A stretch of DNA of 64,000 nt, taken from NCBI RefSeq assembly GCF_003148775.1, contig NZ_QGGW01000003.1, positions 310,001 to 374,000 on the forward strand, written 5' to 3'. The stretch is from Roseicyclus mahoneyensis. Lineage in GTDB: Bacteria > Pseudomonadota > Alphaproteobacteria > Rhodobacterales > Rhodobacteraceae. A program made the translations under genes and the position numbers. Position 1 is the first letter of the stretch. Each line of letters begins with the position of its first letter. This document shows, piece by piece, positions 16,128-25,598 of the stretch. The notes beneath the pieces are model-generated. The model saw nothing but the letters and a program-made list of their open reading frames with translations. It was not told the DNA's origin and did no database searches.

Positions 16128-17902
16128 ATGCCATGTCCAACACCCGCGCGAACCGCCGTTATCGCAGCCAGGAATGGTTCGACAATCCCAACAACCCCGG
16201 GATGACGGCCCTCTATCTGGAACGCTACCAGAACCAGGCTTTCACCCAAGGGGAATTGCAGGCGGAAAAGCCGATCATCGGTATCGCGCAGACGGGCAGC
16301 GATCTGGTGCCGTGCAACAAGATCCATGTCTTCTTGATGGACCGCATCAAGGCGGGCATCCGTGATGCGGGCGGCATCCCGATGGAATTCCCGGTCCATC
16401 CGATTCAGGAAACCGGCAAGCGGCCCACGGCGGCGCTGGATCGCAACCTGCAATACCTGAGCCTTGTCGAGGTGCTGCATGGCTACCCGATCGACGGCGT
16501 GGTGCTGACCACCGGCTGCGACAAGACCACGCCGGCCATGCTGATGGGGGCGGCCACGGTCGACCTACCCGCCATCGCGCTGAACGGCGGGCCGATGCTG
16601 GATGGCTGGTGGCAGGGCAAGCGCGCCGGGTCGGGCACGATCATCTGGGAAAGCCGCCGGCTGATGGCCGAGGGCAAGATCGGCTACGAGGAATTCATGG
16701 CGCGCGCCTGCGCCTCCTCGCCGTCGCTGGGGCATTGCAACACGATGGGCACGGCCTCGACCATGAATGCGCTGGCCGAGGCCTTGGGCATGACCCTGCC
16801 CGGGGCCGCCGCCATCCCCGCGCCCTTCCGCGAGCGGATGGAGATGGCCTATCTCACGGGGCGACGGATCGTGGAGATGGTCGAGGCGGATCTGAAACCC
16901 TCCGACATCCTGACCCGCGCGGCGTTTCTGAACGCGATCAAGGTCAACACCGCCATCGGCGGATCGACCAACGCGCCGCCACATCTGGCCGCCATCGCGC
17001 GGCATGCCGGGGTGGACCTGGACGTGACGGATTGGCAGGTGCATGGGCTGGACCTGCCTTTGCTCGTGAACATGCAGCCAGCCGGTGAATATCTGGGCGA
17101 GAGCTTTTTCCGCGCAGGTGGCGTGCCGGCCGTGATGGGTGAATTGCTGGCGGCAGGGCATCTGGATGGCAGCGTGATGACGGCCAGCGGCAAGCCCTTG
17201 GCCGACGCGCTGGGGGCGGCGCGCAGCGTGGACCCCGATGTGATCCGCCCCGTCGAGCGCCCGATGCGCGAAAAGGCGGGCTTCGCGGTGCTGACGGGCA
17301 ACCTGTTCGACAGCGCCTTGATGAAAACCAGTGTCATTTCAGCTGATTTCCGGGCGCGGTTCCTCAAGGATGGTGTCTTCGAAGGCCGCGCCGTGGTCTT
17401 TGAAGGGCCCGAGGATTACCACGACCGGATCAACGATCCCGCCCTTGGCATCGACGAGACGACGATCTTGTTCATCCGAGGTGTGGGCTGCGTCGGCTAT
17501 CCGGGTTCCGCCGAGGTGGTGAACATGCAGCCGCCCGACCATCTGGTGCGCGCGGGCATCCGCCACCTGCCGACGGTCGGCGACGGGCGGCAATCGGGCA
17601 CGTCGGAAAGCCCCTCGATCCTCAACGCCTCGCCCGAGGCGGTGGTGGGGGGCGGTCTTGCGCTGCTGCAGACGGGCGACCGTGTGCGGCTCGATCTGAA
17701 CGCGGGCAGGCTCGATGCGGTGGTCTCGCCCGAGGATTGGCAGGCGCGGCGCGATGCGTGGCAACCGCCCCAGATCGTGCACCAGACGCCTTGGCAGGAG
17801 ATCTACCGCACTCATGTGGGTCAACTGGCGCGAGGTGGCTGTCTGGAACTGGCGACGGCCTATCAGCGCATCGCCAAGGACCTGCCGCGGGACAATCATT
17901 GA
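16121..17902 (+). CDS. IlvD/Edd-family sugar-acid (pentonate) dehydratase
   Basis: 593 residues from ATG 16121; ATG 16133 (MSNTRANRR) is an equally possible start because the operator covers the first. It would dehydrate an aldonic acid such as D-xylonate or L-arabonate to the 2-keto-3-deoxy acid. Fe-S ligands Cys65 (VPCNKIH), Cys133 (TGCDKTTPA, with the adjacent metal-binding Asp/Lys) and Cys206 (GHCNTMGT) keep the spacing known for Caulobacter xylonate dehydratase. The C-terminal TPWQEIYR matches that subfamily rather than biosynthetic IlvD. It stands alone, between fdsD and convergent rnpB. Confidence 0.88.
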   Translation: MEHAMSNTRANRRYRSQEWFDNPNNPGMTALYLERYQNQAFTQGELQAEKPIIGIAQTGSDLVPCNKIHVFLMDRIKAGIRDAGGIPMEFPVHPIQETGKRPTAALDRNLQYLSLVEVLHGYPIDGVVLTTGCDKTTPAMLMGAATVDLPAIALNGGPMLDGWWQGKRAGSGTIIWESRRLMAEGKIGYEEFMARACASSPSLGHCNTMGTASTMNALAEALGMTLPGAAAIPAPFRERMEMAYLTGRRIVEMVEADLKPSDILTRAAFLNAIKVNTAIGGSTNAPPHLAAIARHAGVDLDVTDWQVHGLDLPLLVNMQPAGEYLGESFFRAGGVPAVMGELLAAGHLDGSVMTASGKPLADALGAARSVDPDVIRPVERPMREKAGFAVLTGNLFDSALMKTSVISADFRARFLKDGVFEGRAVVFEGPEDYHDRINDPALGIDETTILFIRGVGCVGYPGSAEVVNMQPPDHLVRAGIRHLPTVGDGRQSGTSESPSILNASPEAVVGGGLALLQTGDRVRLDLNAGRLDAVVSPEDWQARRDAWQPPQIVHQTPWQEIYRTHVGQLARGGCLELATAYQRIAKDLPRDNH

Positions 17903-17963
17903 GCGCGCGCTCCGCGGGATAATCCCTGAGCGCGCGTTCCGCACGACAATCACTGAACCAGCG
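17887..17963 (+). repeat. 27-base tandem repeat over the dehydratase stop codon
   Basis: Unit 17887-17913 is followed by 17914-17940 with 4 differences in 27 and a diverged partial third copy (17941-17963). The first unit carries the real stop (TGA 17900-17902), so the gene's 3' end was duplicated downstream. No further function is seen. Confidence 0.6.
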
Positions 17964-18001
17964 GTCAAGCAGGCCTTTGGCGTCTGCGGCCAAGCCCCGA
18001 A

Positions 18002-18390
18002 TTTGCGCGGAGGGCCTGTAAGCCGGATTCTGTCCAAGGGGTTGCCCCCTCTGGATGACCATTCCTCTGGACGCAGGGTTGCCTCTGCGCCTCAAGCTGC
18101 CAACCCGGATACCTGGGGCCGAAGCCAAGCCCCGGGGTTGCCCCCGCGGTATCCCTATTCGGCATTGCTCCCGGTGGGGCTTGCCGTGCCGCTCCTGTTG
18201 CCAGTCGCGCGGTGGGCTCTTACCCCACCGTTTCACCCTTACCGCGCCCCGAAGGCCGCGGCGGTCTGTTTTCTGTGGCGCTTTCCGTCGGATCGCTCCG
18301 CCCGGGCGTTACCCGGCACCGTGGCTTAGGGGAGTCCGGACTTTCCTCGAACGGTTGCCCGCCCGCGGTCATCCAGCCCTCCGCGCCCGT
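18002..18390 (-). ncRNA. rnpB: RNase P RNA (rnpB), type A
   Basis: Read on the minus strand, the 5' end has the universal GAGGAAAGTCCGGACTCC (CR-I region, complement of 18331-18348) and the 3' end the conserved CCGGCTTACAGGCC (complement of 18012-18025). The P1 stem can be seen: GCGCGGAGGG (complement of 18377-18386) with CCCTCCGCGC (complement of 18005-18014). The length of about 389 nt fits alphaproteobacterial RNase P RNA. It is the catalytic RNA for tRNA 5' processing. End positions are judged from P1 and may be off by several bases. Confidence 0.93.
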
Positions 18391-18417
18391 GCCTGCTACG
18401 CCTGTGCGCGCTGCGGT

Positions 18418-19071
18418 TCAAGCGCTGATGCGCGCCGCCATCTCGGCCATGACCCCGCAATCGCGGCCATCCAGCGGCCCGGTTACGCGAGGGCGGAAGC
18501 GCAGGCGGACGGCGGCCAGCAGCAGATCGTCCGCGACATCGGGAAAGCCATAAGCCTGTGCCTCGGTGCGGAAACGCTCGGCGTCAACCGGGGCCTCGCC
18601 CTTGCCTTCGGGCCAGAGCGCCAGCCCCGCGCGCGCCAGCCTGCACCAGTCAAAGCGCGGGCCGGGGTCGATCTTGCGGCCGGGCGCCATGCAGGAATGG
18701 CCGATCACGCCATGGGGCGGGATGGACCAGCGCGACAGGATACCGGGCAAAAGCCCCTCCAGCGCGTCCATCAGCGGTGCTGCGAAGGGCGAGCCGCCAT
18801 CATTGTCCAGCTCTATCCCGATGGAGCGGGAATTGACGTCGCCATGCCCCCGCCATGTGCCCGCACCCGCATGCCATGCCCGCATTGCCTCGTCGACCAG
18901 CGCCACCACCCGCCCGTCGCGGCGGATCAGGTAATGGGCCGAAACCTCGCGCTCAGGCGTGCACAAGACGCGCAGTGCCGCGTCGCAATCGGGCATGGCC
19001 GTGTAGTGCAATACAACAAGCTCGGGCCGCAGCCCGTCGCGGCGCGGCCCGAAATTGGGCGAGAGGCTCAA
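18418..19071 (-). CDS. N-acetylmuramoyl-L-alanine amidase (AmpD-like)
   Basis: 217 residues if started at TTG 19071, which overlaps the upstream stop (TTGA); no ATG exists near the expected N-terminus. Amidase_2 zinc ligands are visible: His in VVLHYTAM, His in VIGHSCMAPGRK, and Asp in KIDPGPRFDW. HAGAGTWRGHGDVNSRSIGIEL is typical of the family. No signal peptide is seen, so it is likely cytoplasmic and recycles muropeptides by removing the peptide from anhydromuropeptides. It is downstream of the lipoprotein gene and just upstream of rnpB. Confidence 0.85.
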   Translation of the reverse strand: MSLSPNFGPRRDGLRPELVVLHYTAMPDCDAALRVLCTPEREVSAHYLIRRDGRVVALVDEAMRAWHAGAGTWRGHGDVNSRSIGIELDNDGGSPFAAPLMDALEGLLPGILSRWSIPPHGVIGHSCMAPGRKIDPGPRFDWCRLARAGLALWPEGKGEAPVDAERFRTEAQAYGFPDVADDLLLAAVRLRFRPRVTGPLDGRDCGVMAEMAARISA

Positions 19072-19913
19072 TTCCGCGCGGCCGCCGCAGCCGACCGGAA
19101 CATGCCGGGGTTCCAGCCGCAGGCATAGCCATCGCCGTCGGGGTCGAGCCCCTGCCGGTCGCGGCCCGGCCCGCCGTTTTGCAAGAACCATTCCTGCGCC
19201 AGATCGGCGGAGCGGAAGGCGATGCAGGCGCGTTGGTGCCTTTCTTCGGAGATGGGGCGACGGTTGTAGCGGCGCTCGCCCACGGGATGCGAGGTGGCCA
19301 GCGCGTAATCGATGATGTTGGGGCCAAGCCCCTCGGGCCGTTCGGGAATGGCAGTGGGCGCGATCACCACGCGTTCGGCCTGCATCCGGGCAAGCCGTGC
19401 GGCGTCGCTTTCGATGGTCTCGCGGCCTGCGACCGCGTCGAATTCCTGTTCATCCGAGATCCCGGGGTTGGCGACGCTCTCCGGCGGGGGTGCACTGGCC
19501 AGTGCCACCTGCGGGGCGGAGGCGGTCGGTCGGGGGCTGGCGTCAAGGGCGGCAATGGCGGCGGCCGCGACGCTGGCGACCTCTGGGGCCGGGGCGGGGG
19601 CTGCGGCCGGGATCGGGGCCTGTGTGGCGACAGGCGCGCGGGCCACGGCGACAGGGGGCACCGCGGCTGCCGGAGGGGCTGCAGGCCGAGGCGGCAGGGC
19701 TGCGCTGACGGGCGCGATGGGAGAGGTGACGGTCGTCGTCGTGCGCACCGGCACCCAAGTGCCCCGGAGCGCGGCCTGCCGCATCTGGAAGGATTGAAGG
19801 TCGCTGAAGCCCACACCTTGCGCGACATCATTGGGCGGCGCGCCACCGCCACAGGCCGCAAGGACCCACGCAACAAGGATAAGGGCACTGCCGCCCCTCG
19901 GAAAACCTGCCAT
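19068..19913 (-). CDS. Lipoprotein with Ala/Pro-rich linker and excalibur-like calcium-binding end
   Basis: 281 residues. The signal sequence ends in the lipobox LAACGGG (Cys21). A long Ala/Pro-rich low-complexity region (about 75-165) links it to a C-terminal globular part. The last 35 residues include DPDGDGYACGW, an excalibur-type Ca-binding loop (DxDxDGxxC) with a partner Cys in QRACIAFRS. It is probably anchored in the envelope; function is unknown. It overlaps the amidase gene by 4 bases, which suggests a cell-wall-related role. Confidence 0.75.
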   Translation of the reverse strand: MAGFPRGGSALILVAWVLAACGGGAPPNDVAQGVGFSDLQSFQMRQAALRGTWVPVRTTTTVTSPIAPVSAALPPRPAAPPAAAVPPVAVARAPVATQAPIPAAAPAPAPEVASVAAAAIAALDASPRPTASAPQVALASAPPPESVANPGISDEQEFDAVAGRETIESDAARLARMQAERVVIAPTAIPERPEGLGPNIIDYALATSHPVGERRYNRRPISEERHQRACIAFRSADLAQEWFLQNGGPGRDRQGLDPDGDGYACGWNPGMFRSAAAAARN

Positions 19914-19947
19914 TTTACTGCCTCGAAGGTTTATCGTTTTCGAGACA

Positions 19948-21432
19948 TTACCACCATTTTTCGGGTTTCGCTACAAATCCGGCTGCCTGTTCCAAGGCAT
20001 AGCCGATGTTGAGCAACTCGCCCTCTTCCCAAGGCTTGCCGATCAGTTGCAGCCCCAGCGGCAGCCCCTGCGCATCAAGGCCCGTGGGCACGGCCAGACC
20101 GGGCAGACCGGCAAGGTTCACGGTCACGGTGAAGACGTCGTTGAGGTACATCTGCACCGGATCGTCGAATTTTTGGCCCAGTGCAAAGGCGGCCGAGGGT
20201 GTCGCGGGCGTCAGGATCGCGTCGACGCCCTCGTTGAACACGGTCTCGAAGTCGTGCTTGATGAGTGTGCGGACCTTGCGGGCGCGGTTGTAATAGGCGT
20301 CGTAATAGCCCGCCGACAGCACATAGGTGCCGACCATGACGCGGCGGCGCACCTCGGGTCCAAAGCCTTCGGCGCGGGTTTTCTCGTAGAGCTCGGTGAT
20401 GCCGTCGCCCTGCGCCAGTTTCGCGCGGTAGCCGAAGCGGACGCCGTCATAGCGGGCCAGGTTCGACGACGCCTCCGCCGGTGCGATGACATAATAGGTC
20501 GGTAGCGCGTATTTCGTGTGCGGCAGGCTGATGTCGCGGATCACGGCACCTGCGTCGGCCAGCATCTCGCGGCCACGGGTCCAGAGCGCCTCGATCTCGG
20601 CGGGCATGCCGTCCATGCGGTATTCCTTGGGGATACCGATCACCTTGCCCCGGATGTCGCCGGTCAGCATCGCCTCGAAATCGGGCACGGGCAACTCGGC
20701 GCTGGTCGAATCCTTGGGGTCATGGCCCATCATCGCCGCGCCCATGATGGCCGCGTCGCGCACCGTCTTGGTCATCGGCCCTGCCTGATCGAGCGAGGAC
20801 GCAAAGGCGACGATCCCCCAGCGCGAGGCGCGGCCATAGGTGGGTTTCAGCCCCACGATGCCGGTGAAGGCGGCGGGCTGGCGGATCGAACCGCCGGTGT
20901 CCGTGCCGGTGGCTGCAAGGCAGAGGTCGGCGGCGACAGCGGCGGCGGAGCCGCCCGAGGAGCCGCCGGGCGTCAGCGCCGCATCGGAATTGCCCGCGCG
21001 CCACGGGTTCACGGCATTGCCGTAAACGGATGTTTCGTTGCTGGACCCCATGGCGAACTCGTCCATGTTCAGCTTGCCCAGCATCACGGCACCTGCGTCG
21101 CGCAACTGGCCCGAGACGGTGGATTCGTATTCGGGGCGAAAGCCTTCGAGGATTTTCGATGCCGCCTGGCTCGGCACGCCCTCGGTGCAGAACAGGTCCT
21201 TGATGCCTACCGGGATGCCGCACATGTCGGGCGCGTCGCCTGCCTTGATCCGCGTGTCGGCGGCGCGGGCACGCTCCAGCGCGATCTCGGGCGTCTTGTG
21301 GACGAAAGCGCCAAGCGCGTCCGCGGCGTCGATCGCGGCCAGACAGGCCTCGGTCAGCTCTACGCTCGTCACCTCGCCCTTGCGCAGCGCGTCGCGGGCA
21401 CCGGCGATGGTCAGTTTCGTCAGGTCGGACAT
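19948..21432 (-). CDS. gatA: Asp-tRNA(Asn)/Glu-tRNA(Gln) amidotransferase subunit A
   Basis: 494 residues from ATG 21432; a GTG six bases earlier overlaps the gatC stop, but GGTGGTGGAG is spaced better for the ATG. It is an amidase-signature enzyme that releases ammonia from glutamine for transamidation of mischarged tRNA. The Ser-cisSer-Lys triad is visible: Lys in [11 protein letters not shown], and the serines of [16 protein letters not shown]. It directly follows gatC. gatB is not in the window. Confidence 0.95.
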   Translation of the reverse strand: MSDLTKLTIAGARDALRKGEVTSVELTEACLAAIDAADALGAFVHKTPEIALERARAADTRIKAGDAPDMCGIPVGIKDLFCTEGVPSQAASKILEGFRPEYESTVSGQLRDAGAVMLGKLNMDEFAMGSSNETSVYGNAVNPWRAGNSDAALTPGGSSGGSAAAVAADLCLAATGTDTGGSIRQPAAFTGIVGLKPTYGRASRWGIVAFASSLDQAGPMTKTVRDAAIMGAAMMGHDPKDSTSAELPVPDFEAMLTGDIRGKVIGIPKEYRMDGMPAEIEALWTRGREMLADAGAVIRDISLPHTKYALPTYYVIAPAEASSNLARYDGVRFGYRAKLAQGDGITELYEKTRAEGFGPEVRRRVMVGTYVLSAGYYDAYYNRARKVRTLIKHDFETVFNEGVDAILTPATPSAAFALGQKFDDPVQMYLNDVFTVTVNLAGLPGLAVPTGLDAQGLPLGLQLIGKPWEEGELLNIGYALEQAAGFVAKPEKWW

Positions 21433-21434
21433 GC

Positions 21435-21722
21435 TCACTCCACCACCTTGGGAACGGCGAAAAAGCCCTCGCGGGCGTCGGGGGCATTGGCCAGAACCGC
21501 GGCTTGCTGATTGCCGTCAGAGACCACATCGGTCCGGCGGGGCAGGCGCATCGGCGTCACGCTGACCATCGGGTCCACGTCATCGACGTTCAGTTCCTGC
21601 AATTGCTCGATGAAGCCGAGGATCGCGTTGAATTCATCTGCGAGCGCGGGCAGATCTGCCTCTTCCACGCGGATACGGGCAAGCTTGGCGACCTTGGCGG
21701 CGGTGGCGCGGTCAATCGACAT
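21435..21722 (-). CDS. gatC: Asp-tRNA(Asn)/Glu-tRNA(Gln) amidotransferase subunit C
   Basis: 95 residues from ATG 21722. It shows the GatC pattern: [16 protein letters not shown], then the [15 protein letters not shown] helix-turn and the basic C-terminal segment [10 protein letters not shown]. GatC wraps around GatA and stabilises its contact with GatB. First gene of the gatCA pair; it diverges from the UPF0173 gene. Confidence 0.93.
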   Translation of the reverse strand: MSIDRATAAKVAKLARIRVEEADLPALADEFNAILGFIEQLQELNVDDVDPMVSVTPMRLPRRTDVVSDGNQQAAVLANAPDAREGFFAVPKVVE

Positions 21723-21891
21723 GACGGTGGGGCCTCCTCGTGGGTGGGCGGTGCCGGACAGGGGGCGGTTTAGCCCTGCGCCGCCCGGCCCGCAAGCATC
21801 TCGGGCGTGGCGGGCGCAGGGGTCTTTTCCGCCGGGGCGTCGCTGTCTATCCTGCATTGGCCACATGGACCGGATGCAAAGGAAACGCGAC

Positions 21892-22584
21892 ATGAAATAC
21901 ACATGGTTGGGGCATGCGGGGGTGCGCCTTGAGATCGGCGATCAGGTGCTGCTGATCGACCCTTGGGAACAGGGCAACCCGATGTTCCCCCAAGACCGGC
22001 GCGAGGTGATGTTCGAAGGCGCCACGGCGATCTTGCTGACGCATGGACATGGCGATCATGTGGGCGGTGTGCCCGAACTGGCGCTGGAGCGCGGGCTGAC
22101 GGTCTACGGCATGGTCGAGCTGGTGGGGTGCCTGAAGGGCGCGCACGGGATCGAGACGGCGGGGTTCAACAAGGGCGGCACGGTGCAGCTTGGGTCCGTG
22201 TCCGTCACGATGGTGAATGCCACCCATTCGTCGTCTCTGTCGGGGCCCGACGGCCCGCTCTGTGCCGGGTCCGAAGCGGGCTACATCATCGAGGCTGACG
22301 GGCGGGGCGTCTATGTCTCGGGCGATACCGACGTGATGGCCGACATGAAGATCTGGGCCGATATCCACGCGCCCGACGTCGGCATCTTGTGCGCAGGCGG
22401 GCATTACACGATGAACATGAGCCGCGCAGCCTATGCGGCCTCAAGGCTCTTCAGCTTCAAGACCGTGATCCCGTATCACTACAAGACCTTTCCGGTGCTG
22501 GAGCAATCGGCGGATGCGATGAAGGCCGCGCTGCCGGGCGTCCGGGTGCTCGACCCCGATCCCGGCGTCACGATCGAGGTCTGA
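21892..22584 (+). CDS. UPF0173-family metal-dependent hydrolase (metallo-beta-lactamase fold)
   Basis: 230 residues from ATG 21892 after AAAGGAA. It has the MBL metal motif LTHGHGDHVGG (HxHxDH) and later metal ligands in NATHSSS, SGDTDV and PYHYKTFP. The opening MKYTWLGHAGVRLEI is typical of UPF0173. The natural substrate of this family is not established. It ends at a convergent palindrome shared with the GNAT gene. Confidence 0.85.
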   Translation: MKYTWLGHAGVRLEIGDQVLLIDPWEQGNPMFPQDRREVMFEGATAILLTHGHGDHVGGVPELALERGLTVYGMVELVGCLKGAHGIETAGFNKGGTVQLGSVSVTMVNATHSSSLSGPDGPLCAGSEAGYIIEADGRGVYVSGDTDVMADMKIWADIHAPDVGILCAGGHYTMNMSRAAYAASRLFSFKTVIPYHYKTFPVLEQSADAMKAALPGVRVLDPDPGVTIEV

Positions 22585-22611
22585 GGGGGTGAAAAACGCG
22601 CGTTTGTCGCA

Positions 22612-22633
22612 GGGGAAACCCCGGGGTTTCCCC
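22612..22633. terminator. Bidirectional terminator-like palindrome between convergent genes
   Basis: GGGGAAACCCCGGGGTTTCC plus CC forms a perfect 22-base palindrome, flanked by CA and TG. It lies between the + UPF0173 gene and the - GNAT gene. It lacks a clear T-run, so termination is inferred from position and symmetry. Confidence 0.5.
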
Positions 22634-22644
22634 CTGTGCCGCGC

Positions 22645-23151
22645 CTAAAGCGCGCGCTCCATCTCCACGGCGGGAAAGGTGATGCCGGGGCGCAGCGCGA
22701 TCAAGATCTCTCCGCGCACGCGGAAGCCCATCGCCTTGTAGAAGGGCACGGCGGTCTGCGTCGATTGGCAGATCATCCGCTCCACCCCTGCGGCCAACGC
22801 ATCGGCCAGAACGCGCGTCACGATTGCCTGCGCCAGTCCCTTGCGCAGGTGGCTGGGGTGGGTCGCGACATGGCGGACATGCCCGATCTCGGGCAGGCCC
22901 ACGCCGCCTTGCGGGGCGCTGCGTGTCCAGCCGCCCGCTGCCAAGGCCTGCCCCTCGGCATCCTCGGCGATGAAATAGGTGCCCGAGCGCAGCAGCGCCG
23001 GATTGGCCCGCGAGATCAGCGGCAGGGCCGTGACCAGCACCGAAGGCGCATAGTCGCGCTTGAGCAATGCGGGATAGCTGGCGGCGAGCAGCGCGTCGAC
23101 GGCGCCGAGGTCGTGCTGTGTCGTGGGCCGTATGGTGATCGTGTCGACCAT
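22645..23151 (-). CDS. GNAT-family N-acetyltransferase
   Basis: 168 residues from ATG 23151. It shows the GNAT pattern: an N-terminal TIRPTTQHDLGAVDALL strand-helix, IGHVRHVATHPSHLRKGLAQAI with the acetyl-CoA pyrophosphate loop (RKGLA), and a C-terminal AVPFYKAMGFRVRGE. The substrate is unknown. It ends convergently with the UPF0173 gene and starts just after the rpmG terminator, probably with its own promoter. Confidence 0.82.
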   Translation of the reverse strand: MVDTITIRPTTQHDLGAVDALLAASYPALLKRDYAPSVLVTALPLISRANPALLRSGTYFIAEDAEGQALAAGGWTRSAPQGGVGLPEIGHVRHVATHPSHLRKGLAQAIVTRVLADALAAGVERMICQSTQTAVPFYKAMGFRVRGEILIALRPGITFPAVEMERAL

Positions 23152-23195
23152 GGTGGGGGCCTCCTGTTGCGTCGAACAGACGCGAAAAACGAAAA

Positions 23196-23226
23196 AGGGC
23201 CGCGTCGGTGTTCCCGGCGCGGCCCT
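23196..23226 (-). terminator. Rho-independent terminator of rpmG
   Basis: On the minus strand AGGGCCGCG and CGCGGCCCT form a 9-bp stem around 13 bases, followed by TTTTTCGTTTTT. It lies 22 bases after the rpmG stop. Confidence 0.8.
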
Positions 23227-23248
23227 CAGGTCGGATATGAAAGGCGGA

Positions 23249-23416
23249 TTACTTGATCTTGCCTTCCTTGTATTCGACATGCTTGCGCACCACCGGATCG
23301 TACTTTCGTACGGTCATCTTGTCGGTCATGGTGCGGGCGTTTTTCTTGGTCACGTAGAAATGGCCCGTCCCGGCGGTCGAGTTCAGGCGGATCTTGATGG
23401 TGGTCGGCTTCGCCAT
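23249..23416 (-). CDS. rpmG: 50S ribosomal protein L33
   Basis: A short gene of 55 codons, read from ATG 23416 to TAA at 23249. The product starts [20 protein letters not shown] and ends [12 protein letters not shown], with the L33 signature [10 protein letters not shown]. It lacks the CxxC zinc pair, so it is the zinc-independent form. It is a single-gene unit with its own terminator. Confidence 0.95.
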   Translation of the reverse strand: MAKPTTIKIRLNSTAGTGHFYVTKKNARTMTDKMTVRKYDPVVRKHVEYKEGKIK

Positions 23417-23588
23417 GGGTCGGGCTCCTGCAGGTCGGTCGGGGCAGCGCGCCGGGCACGCCGCGATATGTCTCTTGAGACTGCGCCTTTTACCCGCGCG
23501 CCCGTCCGAGTCAACACCTCAAATCCCCGAACGTGGCAGTCGGGGCCGGATCGGTCGGCTTGGGGCAGGGCGGTTGCCGCAAAAGCAA

Positions 23589-23614
23589 AAGGGCCGGGGT
23601 GGTTCCCGGCCCTT
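23589..23614 (-). terminator. Rho-independent terminator after the BI-1/YccA gene
   Basis: On the minus strand AAGGGCCGGG and CCCGGCCCTT pair around a short loop, followed by TT and a T-rich tail. It lies 23 bases after the stop of the membrane-protein gene. Confidence 0.75.
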
Positions 23615-23637
23615 CGTAATCGGTCTTGCTGCCGCGC

Positions 23638-24420
23638 TTATTCGCGCTGACCCATGAACATCAGCAGGAACTGGAACATGTTCAGGAAGGCGATGTAGAG
23701 GCTCAGCGCGCCATCGATGGCGGCCTTGTCGAGCCACTCCTGATCGCCATGTGCCGCATGCGCCACATAGGTCGACTTGATGTCTTGCGTGTAGAAGGCG
23801 GTCAGACCTGCGAACAGCAGAACACCGATCGCCGAGATCGCGAACATCATGGCCGGCGATTGCAGGAAGATGTTGATGATCATGGCCACGATCAGGCCGA
23901 TCACGCCCATCATCAAGAAGGTGCCCATGCCCGAAAGGTCGCGCTTGGTGGTGTAGCCGTAAAGGCTGAGCGCGCCGAAGGCGACGGCGGTCACAAGGAA
24001 GGTCTGCACGATCGAGAAGGACGTGAAGACAAGAAAGATCGAGCTCATCGACACGCCCATGACGGCCGCGAAGACGAAGAAGCCAAGGCTGACCGCCGAA
24101 GCCGAGGCCCGGCTCATCAGCGCGCCCCAACCGAACAAGATGAAGGCCAGCGGTGCAAACATCACCACCCAGCGCAGCGGCGTGGTGTAAAGCACTTCGC
24201 CCAAGCCGGTCAGGTACTGGCCTTCGCGCAGCGCCACGGTGGCGCCGGTCGGGTCAGCGGTTACTGCGAGGTTGGCGATCGCCCATGCGGCGGCCGCCGT
24301 GATCAGCATGCCACCCGACATGGTGGCATAGACCTTGTTCATATGGGCGCGAAGGCCCTGATCGATCTCGACTGCGCGGGCGCCAGAAACGCCGGCCCGG
24401 ATCGTCTGATAGTCTGCCAT
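23638..24420 (-). CDS. Bax inhibitor-1/YccA-family membrane protein
   Basis: 260 residues with about seven hydrophobic segments. Family hallmarks are the soluble N-terminal ARAVEIDQGLRAHMNKVYATMSGG (split here as ARAVEIDQGL and HMNKVYATMS), the KRDLSGMGTFL loop, and the C-terminal LDGALSLYIAFLNMF-like stretch (read IDGALSLYIAFLNMFQFLL). Bacterial members such as YccA/YbhL sit in the inner membrane and modulate FtsH or act as ion/pH-sensitive leaks; the exact role here is unknown. Monocistronic, with its own terminator. Confidence 0.87.
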   Translation of the reverse strand: MADYQTIRAGVSGARAVEIDQGLRAHMNKVYATMSGGMLITAAAAWAIANLAVTADPTGATVALREGQYLTGLGEVLYTTPLRWVVMFAPLAFILFGWGALMSRASASAVSLGFFVFAAVMGVSMSSIFLVFTSFSIVQTFLVTAVAFGALSLYGYTTKRDLSGMGTFLMMGVIGLIVAMIINIFLQSPAMMFAISAIGVLLFAGLTAFYTQDIKSTYVAHAAHGDQEWLDKAAIDGALSLYIAFLNMFQFLLMFMGQRE

Positions 24421-24743
24421 GTATCCCTCCTAAGAAGACAAGCGGCCGGATCCGCGCGGCAGCATTGCGCCTTCGGATCCATCCTTACCCGGCAATATCG
24501 GCGAAGATGACGTGCATTTCAAGGAAGCTGCGTTTTTTCCGCCGTCTGCGATGCGATAGTTTTTTCCAATCATCGTGCGGATATCTGCCATATGTTGCCC
24601 TTGGTGGCGCGGATGTCGGCGTGGCCGCTTTGCGTGCAGTCGCCTTGTCAGCCCCGGTCACTGGATTTCTGGAGTTGCCATGCGGGCGGGCCTGTGCATC
24701 TTGAACCTGAATGTATCCACAGTTTCAGATCACATGGTGTGAT
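24421..24743. other. Divergent intergenic region, 323 bases
   Basis: It lies between the BI-1/YccA gene (minus) and the LysR gene (plus). T-rich stretches near 24531-24565 (TTTTTTCC occurs twice) may hold the promoters. I see no convincing ORF, RNA gene or repeat. Confidence 0.4.
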
Positions 24744-25598
24744 GTGCCGCGCAACCTCGACCTGACTGCCCTTCGTGCCTTTGTCGCCGTCGCCGATGCC
24801 GGGGGCGTCACCAAGGCAAGCGGCTATCTGAACCTGACGCAATCGGCTGTGTCGATGCAGCTCAAGCGGCTGGAGGAGATGCTGGGCGTTGGCCTGTTCG
24901 ACCGCTCGACGCGCCGCCTGATCCTGACCGGCGCGGGCGAGCAGACGTTGGGCTATGCGCGTCGCATGCTGGAGCTGAACGACGAGGTGCTGACGCGCCT
25001 GACCGCATCCGACTACGAGGGCGAACTGACGCTCGGGGTGCCCCATGACATCGTCTACCCGTCGATCCCGCGCGTGTTGCACCGGCTGGCGGCCGATTTC
25101 CCAAGGGTCAAGGTGCAGTTGGTCTCCTCCTACACCGCGCGGCTAAAGCGCATGTTCGCCCGCGGCGAGGTCGACGCGATCTTGACGACCGAGGCCGACT
25201 GCGACGCGGGCGGCGAGACGCTGATCATCCGGCCACTGGTCTGGGTCGGGGCCGAGGGCGGGCAGATGTGGAAGCAGCGCCCGCTGCGTCTGGCCTTCGA
25301 GCATGCCTGCATTTTCCGCAATTCGGTGCAGGCAGCCTTGGACCGGGCTGGCATCCCTTGGGAAATGGCGGTGGAATCTGATTCGATCCGCACGGTGGAG
25401 GCGTCCGTCAGCGCCGATCTGGCGCTGCATGCCTGCATCGAAGGGACAGAGCCCCCTTATGTGGAACGCGTGGCCCATGGCGGCGCCTTGCCCGCGTTGC
25501 CGCAGATCAAGATCAACCTCTACCGCTCGGATCTGAACCGAAGCCGCCCGCTTGACGCGCTGGTCGATCTGACCCGGTCGAGTTTCCGCAGCCTTTAG
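24744..25598 (+). CDS. LysR-family transcriptional regulator
   Basis: 284 residues from GTG 24744 (V/MPRNLDLTALRAF), the usual N-terminus of such proteins; ATG 24711 would add 11 residues with no better ribosome site. The winged helix reads GVTKASGYLNLTQSAVSMQLKRL, with the effector domain from about residue 90 (LTLGVPHDIVYP). The target is unknown. It is divergent from the BI-1/YccA gene, and its last 4 bases overlap the convergent RTX gene. Confidence 0.83.
   Translation: MPRNLDLTALRAFVAVADAGGVTKASGYLNLTQSAVSMQLKRLEEMLGVGLFDRSTRRLILTGAGEQTLGYARRMLELNDEVLTRLTASDYEGELTLGVPHDIVYPSIPRVLHRLAADFPRVKVQLVSSYTARLKRMFARGEVDAILTTEADCDAGGETLIIRPLVWVGAEGGQMWKQRPLRLAFEHACIFRNSVQAALDRAGIPWEMAVESDSIRTVEASVSADLALHACIEGTEPPYVERVAHGGALPALPQIKINLYRSDLNRSRPLDALVDLTRSSFRSL

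Noticed and set aside
18055-19128. A 357-residue plus-strand open frame across rnpB and the amidase gene
   Set aside because: It overlaps a clear structured RNA and a real gene on the other strand, and shows no family features.
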